A stretch of DNA of 25,131 bases from an uncultured Eggerthella sp. (GTDB lineage: Bacteria > Actinomycetota > Coriobacteriia > Coriobacteriales > Eggerthellaceae): assembly GCA_905203045.1 (NCBI GenBank), contig CAJKUH010000024.1, positions 1 to 25,131 on the forward strand. Direction: 5' to 3'. The notes under the pieces were generated by a model, which saw nothing but the letters and a program-made list of their open reading frames with translations, did not search any database and had not been told where the DNA came from. Below are positions 1 through 8,813 of the stretch, in pieces. Both the position numbers and the translations under genes were made by a program. How positions within the stretch are numbered: the first letter of the stretch is position 1; each line of letters opens with the position of its first letter.

Positions 1-1895
1 TCGAAGATGGTGGTGGCCGTAGCGGACATGATCACGTTGTTCGCAAGCTCTTCGACCTGCTTGAGCTGTTCGGGCGTTACCGCCTCGAAGTGGGTGAAGT
101 CGAAGCGCAGACGATCGGGGCCGACATAGCTGCCCGCCTGCTTCACATGAGCGCCCAGAACCTGGCGCAGTGCAGCGTGCAAGATGTGGGTGCAGGTGTG
201 GTTGCGGGCGATACGAGCGCGCCGCATGCCGTCTACCTGGGCAGACACTGTCATGCCAACGGAAACGGTGCCTTCTTCAACCTTGACCATATGGCATACC
301 AAGCCCTTTTCGGGAGCCTTGGTGTCGGTTACCTGAAGCTTTGCGCCAGCTGCCGTGATGGTGCCGGTATCGCCAACTTCGCCGCCCATTTCCGCGTAGA
401 ACGGGGTGACATCGAGCACAACTTCGCCCTCTTCGCCGCATGCCAACGCATCAACGCGCTCGCCGTTGCGCACCAGAGCACAGACCTTCGCATCGGCAGA
501 AAGGGATTCATAGCCTACGAACTTCGAAGCGCCCAGCTCCTTCAGCAGGTCGGCGTGGATGCCGCCGTAGGTGCTCCATGCAGCCTCGGCATCCTTGACG
601 TTTGCCGCGCGGGCGCGGTTGCGCTGCTCTTCCATGCAACGGGCGAATTCCTCTTCGTCGATGGTAAAGCCGCGCTCTTCGCAGATTTCCTTGGTTACCT
701 CTACCGGGAAGCCGTAGGTGTCATGCAGAACGAACGCGGTGTCGCCGGAGAGCACCGTGCCCTCCATCTTGGAAAGAGCGTCGTCCAAGTATGCCTGGCC
801 CTGACGGAGCGTTGCGCCGAAGCGCTCTTCCTCGGAAAGCACCGCACGCTTGATAAGCTCTTCGTTTTCAACGAGCTCGGGGTACACCGTGCCCATGAGC
901 TCGATGATCTTGTCGATGTAGTTGGCAAGGAATGCGCCTTCGATGCCCAGGGAATGGCCCTTCATAACGGCACGACGGAGCAAACGGCGCAGAACATAGC
1001 CACGGCCCTCGTTGGAAGGCAGGATGCCGTCGGCGATCATGAACGTGATGGAGCGGCTGTGGTCGGCGATGATGCGCAGCGCAACGTCTGTTTCCTTTTC
1101 CTTGCCGTAAGCCTTGCCGGAAAGCTCTTCGCCAACGCCAACCAGGCTGCGCAGAATGTCGGTGTCGTAGTTGTTGGTCACGCCCTGCATGATGGCCGCA
1201 ATGCGCTCAAGGCCCATGCCGGTATCGATGTTCTTCGTCTGAAGCGGTGCCAGCGTGCCGTCTTCCTGGCCGTCGTACTGGGTGAACACGCAGTTCCAGA
1301 ACTCAAGGAAGCGGTCGCAATCGCAACCGGGCTTGCAGTCGGGGCTGCCGCAACCCACTTCAGGACCTTGGTCGAAGTAGATCTCGGAGCAAGGGCCGCA
1401 CGGGCCGGTGGGGCCGGCGCGCCAGAAGTTGTCCTCTTCGCCCAGCTTGGAGATGTGATCTTCCGGAACGCCCAGGCTCTTCCAGATTTCGATGGTCTCG
1501 TCGTCGTCCTCGAACACGGTGAAGTAGAGCTTTTCAGCGGGAAGGCCCAGAACCTCAGTAGAGAACTCGTAGGCCCAAGCGCACATCTCGTTCTTGAAGT
1601 ACTTGCCGAAGCTGAAGTTGCCCATCATCTCGAAGAAGCTCAGGTGGCGGGCATCGCCGATGTTGTCGATGTCGTTGGTGCGCACGCACTTCTGGGCAGT
1701 GGTGGTGCCGATGTACTTGCTGTCGAGTTCCTTCTGATGAAGGAAGTAGGGCTTGAACTGAACCATACCCGCGCTGGTGAGCAGAAGCGAAGGATCATCG
1801 GGGATAAGCGAAGAAGAAGGCATGCGCTTGCAGCCCTTTTCCTCGAAGAACGCCAGATACTTCTCGCGAATTTCGGCAGTAGTCATATAGTTCAT
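1..1895 (-). CDS. alaS: Alanine--tRNA ligase (partial, C-terminus off the left edge)
   Basis: AlaRS charges tRNA-Ala with alanine in the cytoplasm and hydrolyses mischarged Ser/Gly-tRNA. About 631 codons are present; the family is usually about 870-880, so the end of the editing domain and the C-Ala domain lie outside the window. The N-terminus reads MNYMTTAEIREKYLAFFEEK, followed by the class II catalytic core (GDARHLSFFEMMGNFSFGKYF, WRAGPTGPCGPCSEI) and a cysteine-rich insert (GCGSPDCKPGCDCD) common in AlaRS. The editing-domain HxxxH motif is visible as RNHTCTHILHAAL near residue 565. I chose ATG 1895 because AGAGGA lies about 10 nt upstream; the in-frame ATG at 1886 is too far from it. It is the last visible gene of the minus-strand block, 59 bp after the AI-2E gene. 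A TAGAAT hexamer at 1949-1954 might give it its own promoter, but no good -35 is seen. Confidence 0.97.
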   Translation of the reverse strand, partial: MNYMTTAEIREKYLAFFEEKGCKRMPSSSLIPDDPSLLLTSAGMVQFKPYFLHQKELDSKYIGTTTAQKCVRTNDIDNIGDARHLSFFEMMGNFSFGKYFKNEMCAWAYEFSTEVLGLPAEKLYFTVFEDDDETIEIWKSLGVPEDHISKLGEEDNFWRAGPTGPCGPCSEIYFDQGPEVGCGSPDCKPGCDCDRFLEFWNCVFTQYDGQEDGTLAPLQTKNIDTGMGLERIAAIMQGVTNNYDTDILRSLVGVGEELSGKAYGKEKETDVALRIIADHSRSITFMIADGILPSNEGRGYVLRRLLRRAVMKGHSLGIEGAFLANYIDKIIELMGTVYPELVENEELIKRAVLSEEERFGATLRQGQAYLDDALSKMEGTVLSGDTAFVLHDTYGFPVEVTKEICEERGFTIDEEEFARCMEEQRNRARAANVKDAEAAWSTYGGIHADLLKELGASKFVGYESLSADAKVCALVRNGERVDALACGEEGEVVLDVTPFYAEMGGEVGDTGTITAAGAKLQVTDTKAPEKGLVCHMVKVEEGTVSVGMTVSAQVDGMRRARIARNHTCTHILHAALRQVLGAHVKQAGSYVGPDRLRFDFTHFEAVTPEQLKQVEELANNVIMSATATTIF

Positions 1896-1954
1896 ACGAT
1901 ATTTTTCCTCTTCGAAATGCTAATCGTTTTGTAATTTGCCAAATGCAGATTCTA

Positions 1955-3229
1955 TCATTTCCCGTGCTGCGACCCATGCGAAGTAGCGTGAGTCGCAGAA
2001 AACTCACCGGTTGCGTCGGCAACGGGGTTGGCCACGCTGCCCGAAGGCTCGCCCTTGAAGATAACGCCATCAGGGGAAACGATAACGCGCCCCGTGCGTT
2101 TCTCGAAGTAGTACACGAACAGCGACTTGATGGCGGCAACGGCGGGAATGGAGGCAAGCATGCCAACGATGTTGCCGACGAACCCACCGACAGCAAAGCC
2201 CAAGGCAGAGCCCACCATCAAGGCCATGATCACCAAGGCAGGGTGGATATCCACCGAATTGCCCATGATCTTAGGCGAGACAAACGTGTAGATGATCTGC
2301 TGAACGGCAATGGTGTACACCAACGCGATGACCGCGATGAGCGGGCTTGAGAATATGCCGACGATGGCTGCCATGCCACCGCCCAGCCAGGGACCGACAA
2401 CGGGAATGATGTTCAGAAGGCCGGTGATAACGCCCAGGGCAGCCGCACTGGGAATGCCCATGACCGCAAAACCGATGCCGCAGCCGATGCCGATAAGCAC
2501 GCATTGGATGAGCGTGCCCTTGATGTAGCCGCCCATCACACGTGTGCCGGTAAGGTAGATGATGTCCAGGTCCTCATGGAAACGCGGGCCGAACACGCGC
2601 TTGATCTCGGCACCTAAAGCGGGCAGCTCCATGAGCACCCAGAAGGCAACCACCAAGGAAAAGCCGATCACCATGGCAGAGGTTGCAACGCCCGAGCCGA
2701 CCGACACCATGCCCTCGGCGCTGGCAGACGCCATGCCCGAGAACCACGTGCCCACCGACGAGAACGCGTCGTTCATCCACGTGCTGATGCGCTCGTCTTG
2801 CAATATGTAGGCGTACTGCGCATAGATATCGTTCCAAAGGTTGCGCACCTGCGAGACCTGATCGGCCAGGGTTTGGAGCAAAACCGTGAACTGCTCTCCC
2901 ACGCCAAGGACCGGCGAGAAGAGCATCCACCCCAAAATGGTAAGCACCACGGCCATCAGGAGATAGGCAACACACGTACCCCACACGCGGGGAACGCCCT
3001 TGTTGGCCAGGTAGTTCACCGGACCCTTCAGGCAGAACACGATGATGGTGGTCCAAACAACAATGGCCACAGGTGTGGCCAAGATGTTGAGCACCTGTCC
3101 CAGCAGGTACAGAAGCACGCACAGCACGATGATGAACGTGCCCGTGTACAGGCGACGGCGGGATTTCACCGCCTTCAGTTCCTCGGTGCGGAACTCACTG
3201 TCTTCAGGATGGACATCGCCATACGTCAT
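1955..3229 (-). CDS. AI-2E family (PerM/DUF20) membrane transporter
   Basis: This 424-residue polytopic protein belongs to the AI-2E transporter / UPF0118 family. Members are reported as autoinducer-2 exporters or Na+/H+ antiporters; the substrate cannot be told from sequence. A charged cytoplasmic N-terminus (about 30 residues) is followed by paired hydrophobic helices at about 31-75 and 80-110, a long soluble loop, and clustered helices in the C-terminal half (VMGGYIKGTLIQCVLIGIGCGIGF, GLLNIIPVVGPWLGGG, PLIAVIALVYTIAVQQI, HPALVIMALMVGSALGF). The GLLNIIPVVGPW segment and the preceding GGY are typical of the family. ATG 3229 is preceded by AGGAG about 13 nt upstream, which overlaps the end of the DUF948 gene region, so the two are probably co-transcribed (19 bp gap). 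The C-terminal 30 residues are low-complexity and hydrophilic. Confidence 0.9.
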   Translation of the reverse strand: MTYGDVHPEDSEFRTEELKAVKSRRRLYTGTFIIVLCVLLYLLGQVLNILATPVAIVVWTTIIVFCLKGPVNYLANKGVPRVWGTCVAYLLMAVVLTILGWMLFSPVLGVGEQFTVLLQTLADQVSQVRNLWNDIYAQYAYILQDERISTWMNDAFSSVGTWFSGMASASAEGMVSVGSGVATSAMVIGFSLVVAFWVLMELPALGAEIKRVFGPRFHEDLDIIYLTGTRVMGGYIKGTLIQCVLIGIGCGIGFAVMGIPSAAALGVITGLLNIIPVVGPWLGGGMAAIVGIFSSPLIAVIALVYTIAVQQIIYTFVSPKIMGNSVDIHPALVIMALMVGSALGFAVGGFVGNIVGMLASIPAVAAIKSLFVYYFEKRTGRVIVSPDGVIFKGEPSGSVANPVADATGEFSATHATSHGSQHGK

Positions 3230-3248
3230 ATCAGGTTACGCTCTCCTA

Positions 3249-3884
3249 TTAGTTCTGAGCGGATTCGGAATCGCGGGAAATCTGAACCGAGAACGCACCC
3301 TTCAGGTTAGAGGACATCTCGTTGGTCTGGGCCTGGGCCTCGTTGCGGGCGGCAACTGCCTCGGCTGCCTTGGCACGCTTCACATCGGCACGGGCCTGAG
3401 CACCGGAAACGCAGGTTTCCACATCGTCGAGCTTCTGGTCGAACGCCTGGGCCACCGCACCCATGCGAGTGCCTTCGGCCTTAGCGCCCAAAGGGGCAAT
3501 GCGGCTGCGAAGACGGGTGGTGACGTTGGAAAGGGCATCGAGCGGAAGCGACGTGATGTTGTCGAGCGATTCGGTTGCCTTAGAAACGTTGCCCGTGATG
3601 GTGTTCACGTCTTCCAAGATCTGATCGACCCGCATGATTTCCAGGTTTGCCGCATCAACGGTAAGGGTGATGCGCTCCATCAGCGGCTCGATGCGCTCAA
3701 GCGCAGGCTTTGCGGTATCGAGCGCTTCCTTAGCCTCCGTCACCAAAGGATCAACCTTGGCGAAGGTTTCCTTCATGGACTTCGTAAGGGTGATGAAAAG
3801 GTAGGCCATGGCACCTAAGGCAACAACGCCGGCAATGCACAGCAGAACAATTCCCACAGGAATCAGCGATTCAAAGACTTCCAT
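3249..3884 (-). CDS. DUF948-domain membrane-anchored coiled-coil protein
   Basis: The protein has 211 residues. One N-terminal membrane segment (about residues 8-32, LIPVGIVLLCIAGVVALGAM) is followed by a long heptad-like helical region (about 36-130: KSMKETFAKVDPLVTEAKEAL, LDTAKPALERIEPLMERIT) and a charged Ala-rich tail. This architecture matches DUF948 proteins, small membrane-anchored coiled coils of unknown biochemical function in Gram-positive bacteria. The ATG is preceded by a near-ideal AAGGAGG at 6-7 nt. It lies 43 bp after rarA and 19 bp before the AI-2E gene, so an operon is likely. Function is unknown; a scaffold or envelope role is only a guess. Confidence 0.82.
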   Translation of the reverse strand: MEVFESLIPVGIVLLCIAGVVALGAMAYLFITLTKSMKETFAKVDPLVTEAKEALDTAKPALERIEPLMERITLTVDAANLEIMRVDQILEDVNTITGNVSKATESLDNITSLPLDALSNVTTRLRSRIAPLGAKAEGTRMGAVAQAFDQKLDDVETCVSGAQARADVKRAKAAEAVAARNEAQAQTNEMSSNLKGAFSVQISRDSESAQN

Positions 3885-3927
3885 CTTTCCTCCTTAAGGT
3901 CAGAAACCTCAAATACGCACATGTTGG

Positions 3928-5226
3928 TTACATTCTATCGGATTGAGGGGCATCAACGCGATACCTCTCCCAACCTCGTTCACCAGGCGTAAAAAACGCC
4001 CCATGTTCAAGGCCTTCGGGGAGATACCGCTGCTTGACGTAGCCTTCGGGATAGTCGTGAGGGTACAGGTACTCACCGTATTCTTCCGAACCGGGGCGAT
4101 GCCTGTCGCGCAGGTAGCTGGGAACAGGACGCAAAGGGCCGTTGCGCACTTCGTCGAGCGCCTTTGCCAAGCCGGCGTACGACGAGCACGACTTCGGCGC
4201 CAGGGCCATGTACACGGCTGCCTGCGCAAGGTTGATGCGGCACTCGGGCATGCCTATCACTTCCACTGCCTTGAAGCATGCCTCTGCAACCAGAAGCGCT
4301 TGGGGGTCGGCGTTGCCGATGTCCTCGGCGGCCGAGATGAAGATGCGGCGCGCGATGAACTTCGGGTCTTCCCCGCCGTCGATCATGCGAGCAAGCCAAT
4401 ACAGCACCGCATCCGGATCGGATCCGCGCATCGACTTGATGAAGGCGGATATCACGTCGTAGTGCATATCCTGCTTCTTGTCATAGGGCAGCGTGCGATG
4501 CGGCACCGCCGTGCGCACCATTTCCTCGGTAATGGCGCTCGCCTTCTGCGCCCGCGCCAAATCCGACGATAGCGCCAACGTGTTCAGTGCGCTGCGCGCA
4601 TCGCCGCCCGCCATAAGAAGCAGCGCCGCCCGGGCGTCGTCTTCCAGGGAAAACGCCCCCGCCAAGCCCCGCTTGCTTTCCAGGGCATGGTCGAGGATGG
4701 CCGAAAGGGCCTCGTTGCTCAAGCGATGCAGCTCGACGATGCGCGAGCGCGAGATGAGCGCCGAGTTCACCTCGAAAAACGGGTTCTCGGTGGTGGCGCC
4801 GATCAAGACCACCACCCCGTCTTCGACAGCATGGAGCAGGGCATCTTGCTGGGCACGGTTGAAGCGGTGAATCTCGTCTACGAACAGGATGGTGCGGATG
4901 CCGCGGTTCACCAGGCGCTTATCCGCTTCGGCTATCTCACGGCGCAAGTCGGCCACCGTGCCGCCGATGGCGGAAACCTCGACGAAATGGGCATGTGTGG
5001 TTTCGGCGATAACGTGTGCGATGGAGGTTTTGCCCGTTCCCGCCGGTCCGTACAGGATCACGGAGGAAAGGGTGTCGGCCTCTATGGCGCTGCGAAGCCA
5101 CGTGCCTTCGCCAAGGGCATCTTCCTGCCCGATAAGGTCGTCGAGCGTTTGCGGGCGCATGCGCACGGCAAGCGGGGCATTTGCCGTGCGCTTTTCGTTT
5201 TCTATGTCAGTGAAAAGTGTGTCCAT
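3928..5226 (-). CDS. rarA: Replication-associated recombination protein A (RarA/MgsA AAA+ ATPase)
   Basis: RarA is a clamp-loader-like AAA+ ATPase that acts at stalled forks and single-stranded DNA ends. In 432 residues I see Walker A GPAGTGKT (60-67), Walker B ILFVDEIHRF (113-122), sensor 1 GATTENPFFEVN (143-154), an arginine-finger-type SRSR (159-162), and the C-terminal MgsA oligomerisation region (PECRINLAQAAVYMALAPKS, with LRPVPSYLRDRH). The length is normal for the family. ATG 5226 has GAGG/AAGG a few nt upstream. It sits 59 bp downstream of addA and 43 bp upstream of the DUF948 gene, so repair genes are neighbours. The SYAGLAKALDEV and YLYPHDYPEGYVKQRYLPE segments are characteristic of RarA rather than RuvB or DnaX. 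Confidence 0.96.
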   Translation of the reverse strand: MDTLFTDIENEKRTANAPLAVRMRPQTLDDLIGQEDALGEGTWLRSAIEADTLSSVILYGPAGTGKTSIAHVIAETTHAHFVEVSAIGGTVADLRREIAEADKRLVNRGIRTILFVDEIHRFNRAQQDALLHAVEDGVVVLIGATTENPFFEVNSALISRSRIVELHRLSNEALSAILDHALESKRGLAGAFSLEDDARAALLLMAGGDARSALNTLALSSDLARAQKASAITEEMVRTAVPHRTLPYDKKQDMHYDVISAFIKSMRGSDPDAVLYWLARMIDGGEDPKFIARRIFISAAEDIGNADPQALLVAEACFKAVEVIGMPECRINLAQAAVYMALAPKSCSSYAGLAKALDEVRNGPLRPVPSYLRDRHRPGSEEYGEYLYPHDYPEGYVKQRYLPEGLEHGAFFTPGERGWERYRVDAPQSDRM

Positions 5227-5285
5227 ACCTCGACCTTACCATGGAAGCCAACCGTGATACCCCGCCTGGGGCAAACCCCTACGCA

Positions 5286-8200
5286 TCAAGCAGAAAGGCT
5301 TTGAGCGTAGGCGGAAAGCACCGCCTGTTCGAGCACTCCCCGGTCTTCCTGCGTAAAGGAGTACTCCACCGTTTGCGGCTGGGAGCCGTCACGTGCGCTT
5401 TCCTGCTCCACGCGCACGAACGTTGCCGTAACGGCAGGCGCGCCCTTCGCCAGAAGGGCAAGCGCGTAGCACTGCGCCTGAAGAAGGTGCTTGCCGTACA
5501 CCCGCGCCGCCGATTCTTCGGGCGAGCCACCCGTCTTGTAATCAACCAAGAAGGCCGACCCGTCTTCGTCGAACGACACCGCATCGATCTCGCCTTCCAA
5601 GTACACCGCACCTGCCGCCATCCCTAAGCACACCATGAAGGGAGCCTCCGCCTGCGGGGCGCCGAACGCTACGAGCCTCTGCGCTACAGCGCTCGCAAAC
5701 CAGCGATCAAGTGCCGCCTCAAGACGCTGCTGCTGCGAAGGGGTAAGGCCCTGCATGCGAACCTGCGCGGCCAGCGCTTCTTCCCCAGGGCAGCGCAGGC
5801 ACGTGCCATCGAACTGCGCAATGGCGCGTTGGGCAATTCGGTGGAACGCCGTGCCGAGCGCTGTGGCATTTTCTTCAATAAACTGCTGGTCAACATCAAA
5901 AAGCGAAGACTCGTCAGGGGACTCTTCTACAGGGCTTCCGGGCTCTTCGGCGGCAATCGACGAGTACGAGAACACCTCTTCGCGCTCATCGCAGTATGGC
6001 TGGCAGTAAGGCGCCGGCGGCAACGGGGTAGCCGGGATGATGAAGGGTTTTTCCTGCACAGGAGGGGTTTCGGGCTGCTCCGCGGGAGAGTCCAGCACGG
6101 TGAGCTCGAAATCCATCGGGGCAGAGCCGCCATAGGCGAGCTTCTGCATTGGCGCGCTGGCGCTTGCCTCCCAGTTCAGGGCGCAGTACAGATCTTCCAG
6201 AATGCCCTTGCCCGCATATGAGAAGTCCTTGTTGCCCGAATATGCCAGCCCGATGAACAGCGACTTGCTGGCACGGGTCAGGGCAACGTACAGAAGGCGG
6301 CGTGCCTCGGCGAGTTCCTGTTCGGAAAGGTAGCCGTTCAAAGAGCGCATCAGATCTTGATAGGTGGAGGCCTCCATGATGTCCTGGCCGTCGGCGTCAG
6401 GCACTTCGATAAACTCATGCAAGCCGCGGACGGTTTTCGCCACAGGGCGAAGCGCCACCGAGTCGATGGCGACGTAGGTTTTCCCTGCAATGTTTTCCGC
6501 GACAAGGCTCTGTGCCTTGCCGGCAAGGCGCAGTTCTGCCAAGGCAACATGGGGGAACTCCAGGCCTTTGCTGGCATGTACCGTCATGATGCGCACGAAG
6601 TTGGAGTTGCTTGCCGAAAGTGTGCCGGGCGTAAGCTTCAACGTTGCCAGGTCGTTGCTGAAGCGGTCGGCGGTTCGCGCCATGCCCAGCCCCAGCTTCT
6701 CGGTTTCCTCGAGCATGCGCAGCGCCTTGCCGATGTTACCGACCACCGCTTGGCCCTGCGCGCTTTCCCCCTGCAGGCGAATGAGCCAACCGCTGGCGCG
6801 CAGCAACGAGCGCACGCCCACCGCCATGCCGAAGCGCCGTGCCGCCGCAAATGCCCCGTCAAGGCAGATATGGGCGAAATCGAGCTGGTCTTCCTGCTCG
6901 GGCGTAAGGCAGGTAAGGCCCTTTTCGTCTTTCCATGCCGAATAGCCCTCGGAAAGGGTTCTGCGAAATTTACGTCCCTGACGGCTGGTCCCCGTCGCCA
7001 GATGCAACAGCACATCGTCGCCCAGGGCAAACAGCGGCGAAGTGAGCACCGCATACAGCGCCTCGTTGTCGACGCCGCTGGAAAACAGACGCACCACCGA
7101 CTCGATCAGCTGCACCTCGGGCGACGAAGAGAACGTGGAACCGCCCGCCACCAAGCACTCGAAACCAGCGTCGCGCAGTGCCTGGGCATAGGTGCCCACA
7201 TTCGACATGTTGCCCAGAAGCAGCACCATGTCGGAAGGAGAGGCGGGGCTCTTCGCATCGTCGCGAAGGCTGGCAAAGTGTGCGGCAATGCGGCGCGCAC
7301 AGGCAACGCGGCCCGCATCAAGGCCAGGGCCACCGCGTTTGCAGTCGAACAACGCCATGGAAATACGGGGGCGTTCTTCGAACAGCGCATCGGGCTCGTT
7401 GTTCACCGCGCCCTTGGGAGCCAGGGATAGGAACCTGTCGCCGAATACCTGGGGCTGGGAAAACACCTTGTCGACAAAGGAAAGCACATCGGCATGACTT
7501 CGGAAGTTGTCAGGCAGGCTCACGAAATGAGCGTCCGGACATTCGCGTTCGAGCGTTTCGCGATAACCGAAGAACACATTCACATCGGCACCGCGGAACC
7601 GGTAGATGCTCTGCTGGGCATCGCCCACCGTGCACACGTTGGAAAGCCCCGGCTGCGCAAGCGCGCGAACCAAGGACACTTGCAGCTCGTCGGTGTCTTG
7701 GAACTCGTCGATCATGATTATCTTGAACTGGCTGCGGTACGCCTGCGCGATTTCCGGATAATCGGTAAGGGCACGATACGTCATGCGCAGAAGGTCGGTG
7801 TTGTCGATGCCCGCCGCACCCTTCAAGCGCTGATACTCGTCTTCCACCGCGCGGGCAATGCGCACAAGCGCCTGCACATCACGCGCGGAAAGGGCCGCTT
7901 CCACCTGACCGGCCGCCGATGCATATGCTTCGCGGTACTCGGCGAAAAACGTCGGGTCGCTGTCCTTGACGTGGTACTTGGGCGAGGTTTTGGGGAAAGC
8001 GAAGAACGTCCGCACGAAGCGGCGCGCGTCGAAGGCAGGGTCGTCGAACGACGTGCACCCGCCGAAACGGAGCAGGTACTCGTTTGCGCCTTCGAGGGCT
8101 GCAACGGCCGCCTCATGGTTCTTGGCATCGGTTTTGCCTGGCTTGGGCAGCCCTTCGATGCAGGCAACGAACGTTTCGCCCAGTTCCACCATTTCGCGCA

Positions 8201-8813
8201 TCAAGGCAGACGGGTCGCCTTCCACCTTGGGTACCACCACTGCATCGAAGCCGTCGGGTAGCGCCAACGCACGGGAAGAGATGAGCTTCACCCACGATTC
8301 GATGCTCGAGCCGGCAGGGCCTTGCGCGTGTACGTCGAGCGAACCCACGAAGCTCCTCAAAGCGGCATCTTCGCCTTCCTGGATGCGCTTCATGACAACG
8401 TCGAACGCCTCGTCGTAGAAGCGCTTCGACTCGGTTTCCGACACAACGGAAAACGAGGGGTCTATTCCCAGCTCAAGGGCATGTTCGCGTAGCAGGCGCG
8501 AGCACATGCCATGGATGGTCGATATCCACGCATCGTCGACTTTCAGGGCCTCTTCCACCAAACCCATGCCCATAAGCTGGCGCTTGATGCGCGATTTCAG
8601 CTCGGCAGCCGCCTTCTTGGTGAACGTGATGGCAAGAATCTGGCTTACGCTTTCTATGGGCTTGGCGTCGGGGGTGGTTTCGGAAAGCGCATAGGCAATG
8701 CGCTGGGTAAGCGTGAAGGTTTTACCGCTGCCAGCACCGGCGGAAACCATAAGAGGCTCGTTCAGCGTTGTGATGATCTGGCGCTGACCAGGGGTGCAGG
8801 TATCAAGATTCAC
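5286..8813 (-). CDS. addA: ATP-dependent helicase/nuclease subunit A (AddA-type, UvrD/RecB-like)
   Basis: This is the helicase-nuclease subunit of an AddAB/RecBCD-type complex that processes double-strand ends. Superfamily 1 motifs are all present: Walker A SAGAGSGKTFTLTQRI near the N-terminus, motif II IIMIDEFQDTDELQ, motif III VGDAQQSIYRFRGADVN, a TVHASKGLEFPHVAL motif, and motif VI RRLLYVALTRASKS. The C-terminus carries a RecB-type nuclease with GEIDAVSF, FLVDYKTG and QAQCYALAL. The open frame extends to 8867, but I place the start at GTG 8813 (1175 aa, VNLDTCTPGQRQII). There the sequence reads GTGA, so the start overlaps the addB stop by 4 bp, and AGAGGA lies a few nt upstream. This implies translational coupling with addB. 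The nuclease residues look intact, so both subunits are probably nucleases, as in AddAB rather than RecBC. Confidence 0.94.
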   Translation of the reverse strand: MNLDTCTPGQRQIITTLNEPLMVSAGAGSGKTFTLTQRIAYALSETTPDAKPIESVSQILAITFTKKAAAELKSRIKRQLMGMGLVEEALKVDDAWISTIHGMCSRLLREHALELGIDPSFSVVSETESKRFYDEAFDVVMKRIQEGEDAALRSFVGSLDVHAQGPAGSSIESWVKLISSRALALPDGFDAVVVPKVEGDPSALMREMVELGETFVACIEGLPKPGKTDAKNHEAAVAALEGANEYLLRFGGCTSFDDPAFDARRFVRTFFAFPKTSPKYHVKDSDPTFFAEYREAYASAAGQVEAALSARDVQALVRIARAVEDEYQRLKGAAGIDNTDLLRMTYRALTDYPEIAQAYRSQFKIIMIDEFQDTDELQVSLVRALAQPGLSNVCTVGDAQQSIYRFRGADVNVFFGYRETLERECPDAHFVSLPDNFRSHADVLSFVDKVFSQPQVFGDRFLSLAPKGAVNNEPDALFEERPRISMALFDCKRGGPGLDAGRVACARRIAAHFASLRDDAKSPASPSDMVLLLGNMSNVGTYAQALRDAGFECLVAGGSTFSSSPEVQLIESVVRLFSSGVDNEALYAVLTSPLFALGDDVLLHLATGTSRQGRKFRRTLSEGYSAWKDEKGLTCLTPEQEDQLDFAHICLDGAFAAARRFGMAVGVRSLLRASGWLIRLQGESAQGQAVVGNIGKALRMLEETEKLGLGMARTADRFSNDLATLKLTPGTLSASNSNFVRIMTVHASKGLEFPHVALAELRLAGKAQSLVAENIAGKTYVAIDSVALRPVAKTVRGLHEFIEVPDADGQDIMEASTYQDLMRSLNGYLSEQELAEARRLLYVALTRASKSLFIGLAYSGNKDFSYAGKGILEDLYCALNWEASASAPMQKLAYGGSAPMDFELTVLDSPAEQPETPPVQEKPFIIPATPLPPAPYCQPYCDEREEVFSYSSIAAEEPGSPVEESPDESSLFDVDQQFIEENATALGTAFHRIAQRAIAQFDGTCLRCPGEEALAAQVRMQGLTPSQQQRLEAALDRWFASAVAQRLVAFGAPQAEAPFMVCLGMAAGAVYLEGEIDAVSFDEDGSAFLVDYKTGGSPEESAARVYGKHLLQAQCYALALLAKGAPAVTATFVRVEQESARDGSQPQTVEYSFTQEDRGVLEQAVLSAYAQSLSA

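Noticed and set aside
90..1934. 614-codon open frame on the plus strand
   Set aside because: It is antisense to alaS, whose minus-strand product has all family motifs; long shadow frames are usual in this base composition.
1896..1954. T-box or other leader riboswitch before alaS
   Set aside because: The gap to the previous gene is only 59 bp, too short for a T-box, and no specifier or terminator stem is seen.
6357..7430. 357-codon open frame on the plus strand
   Set aside because: Shadow of addA; no domain-like segments.
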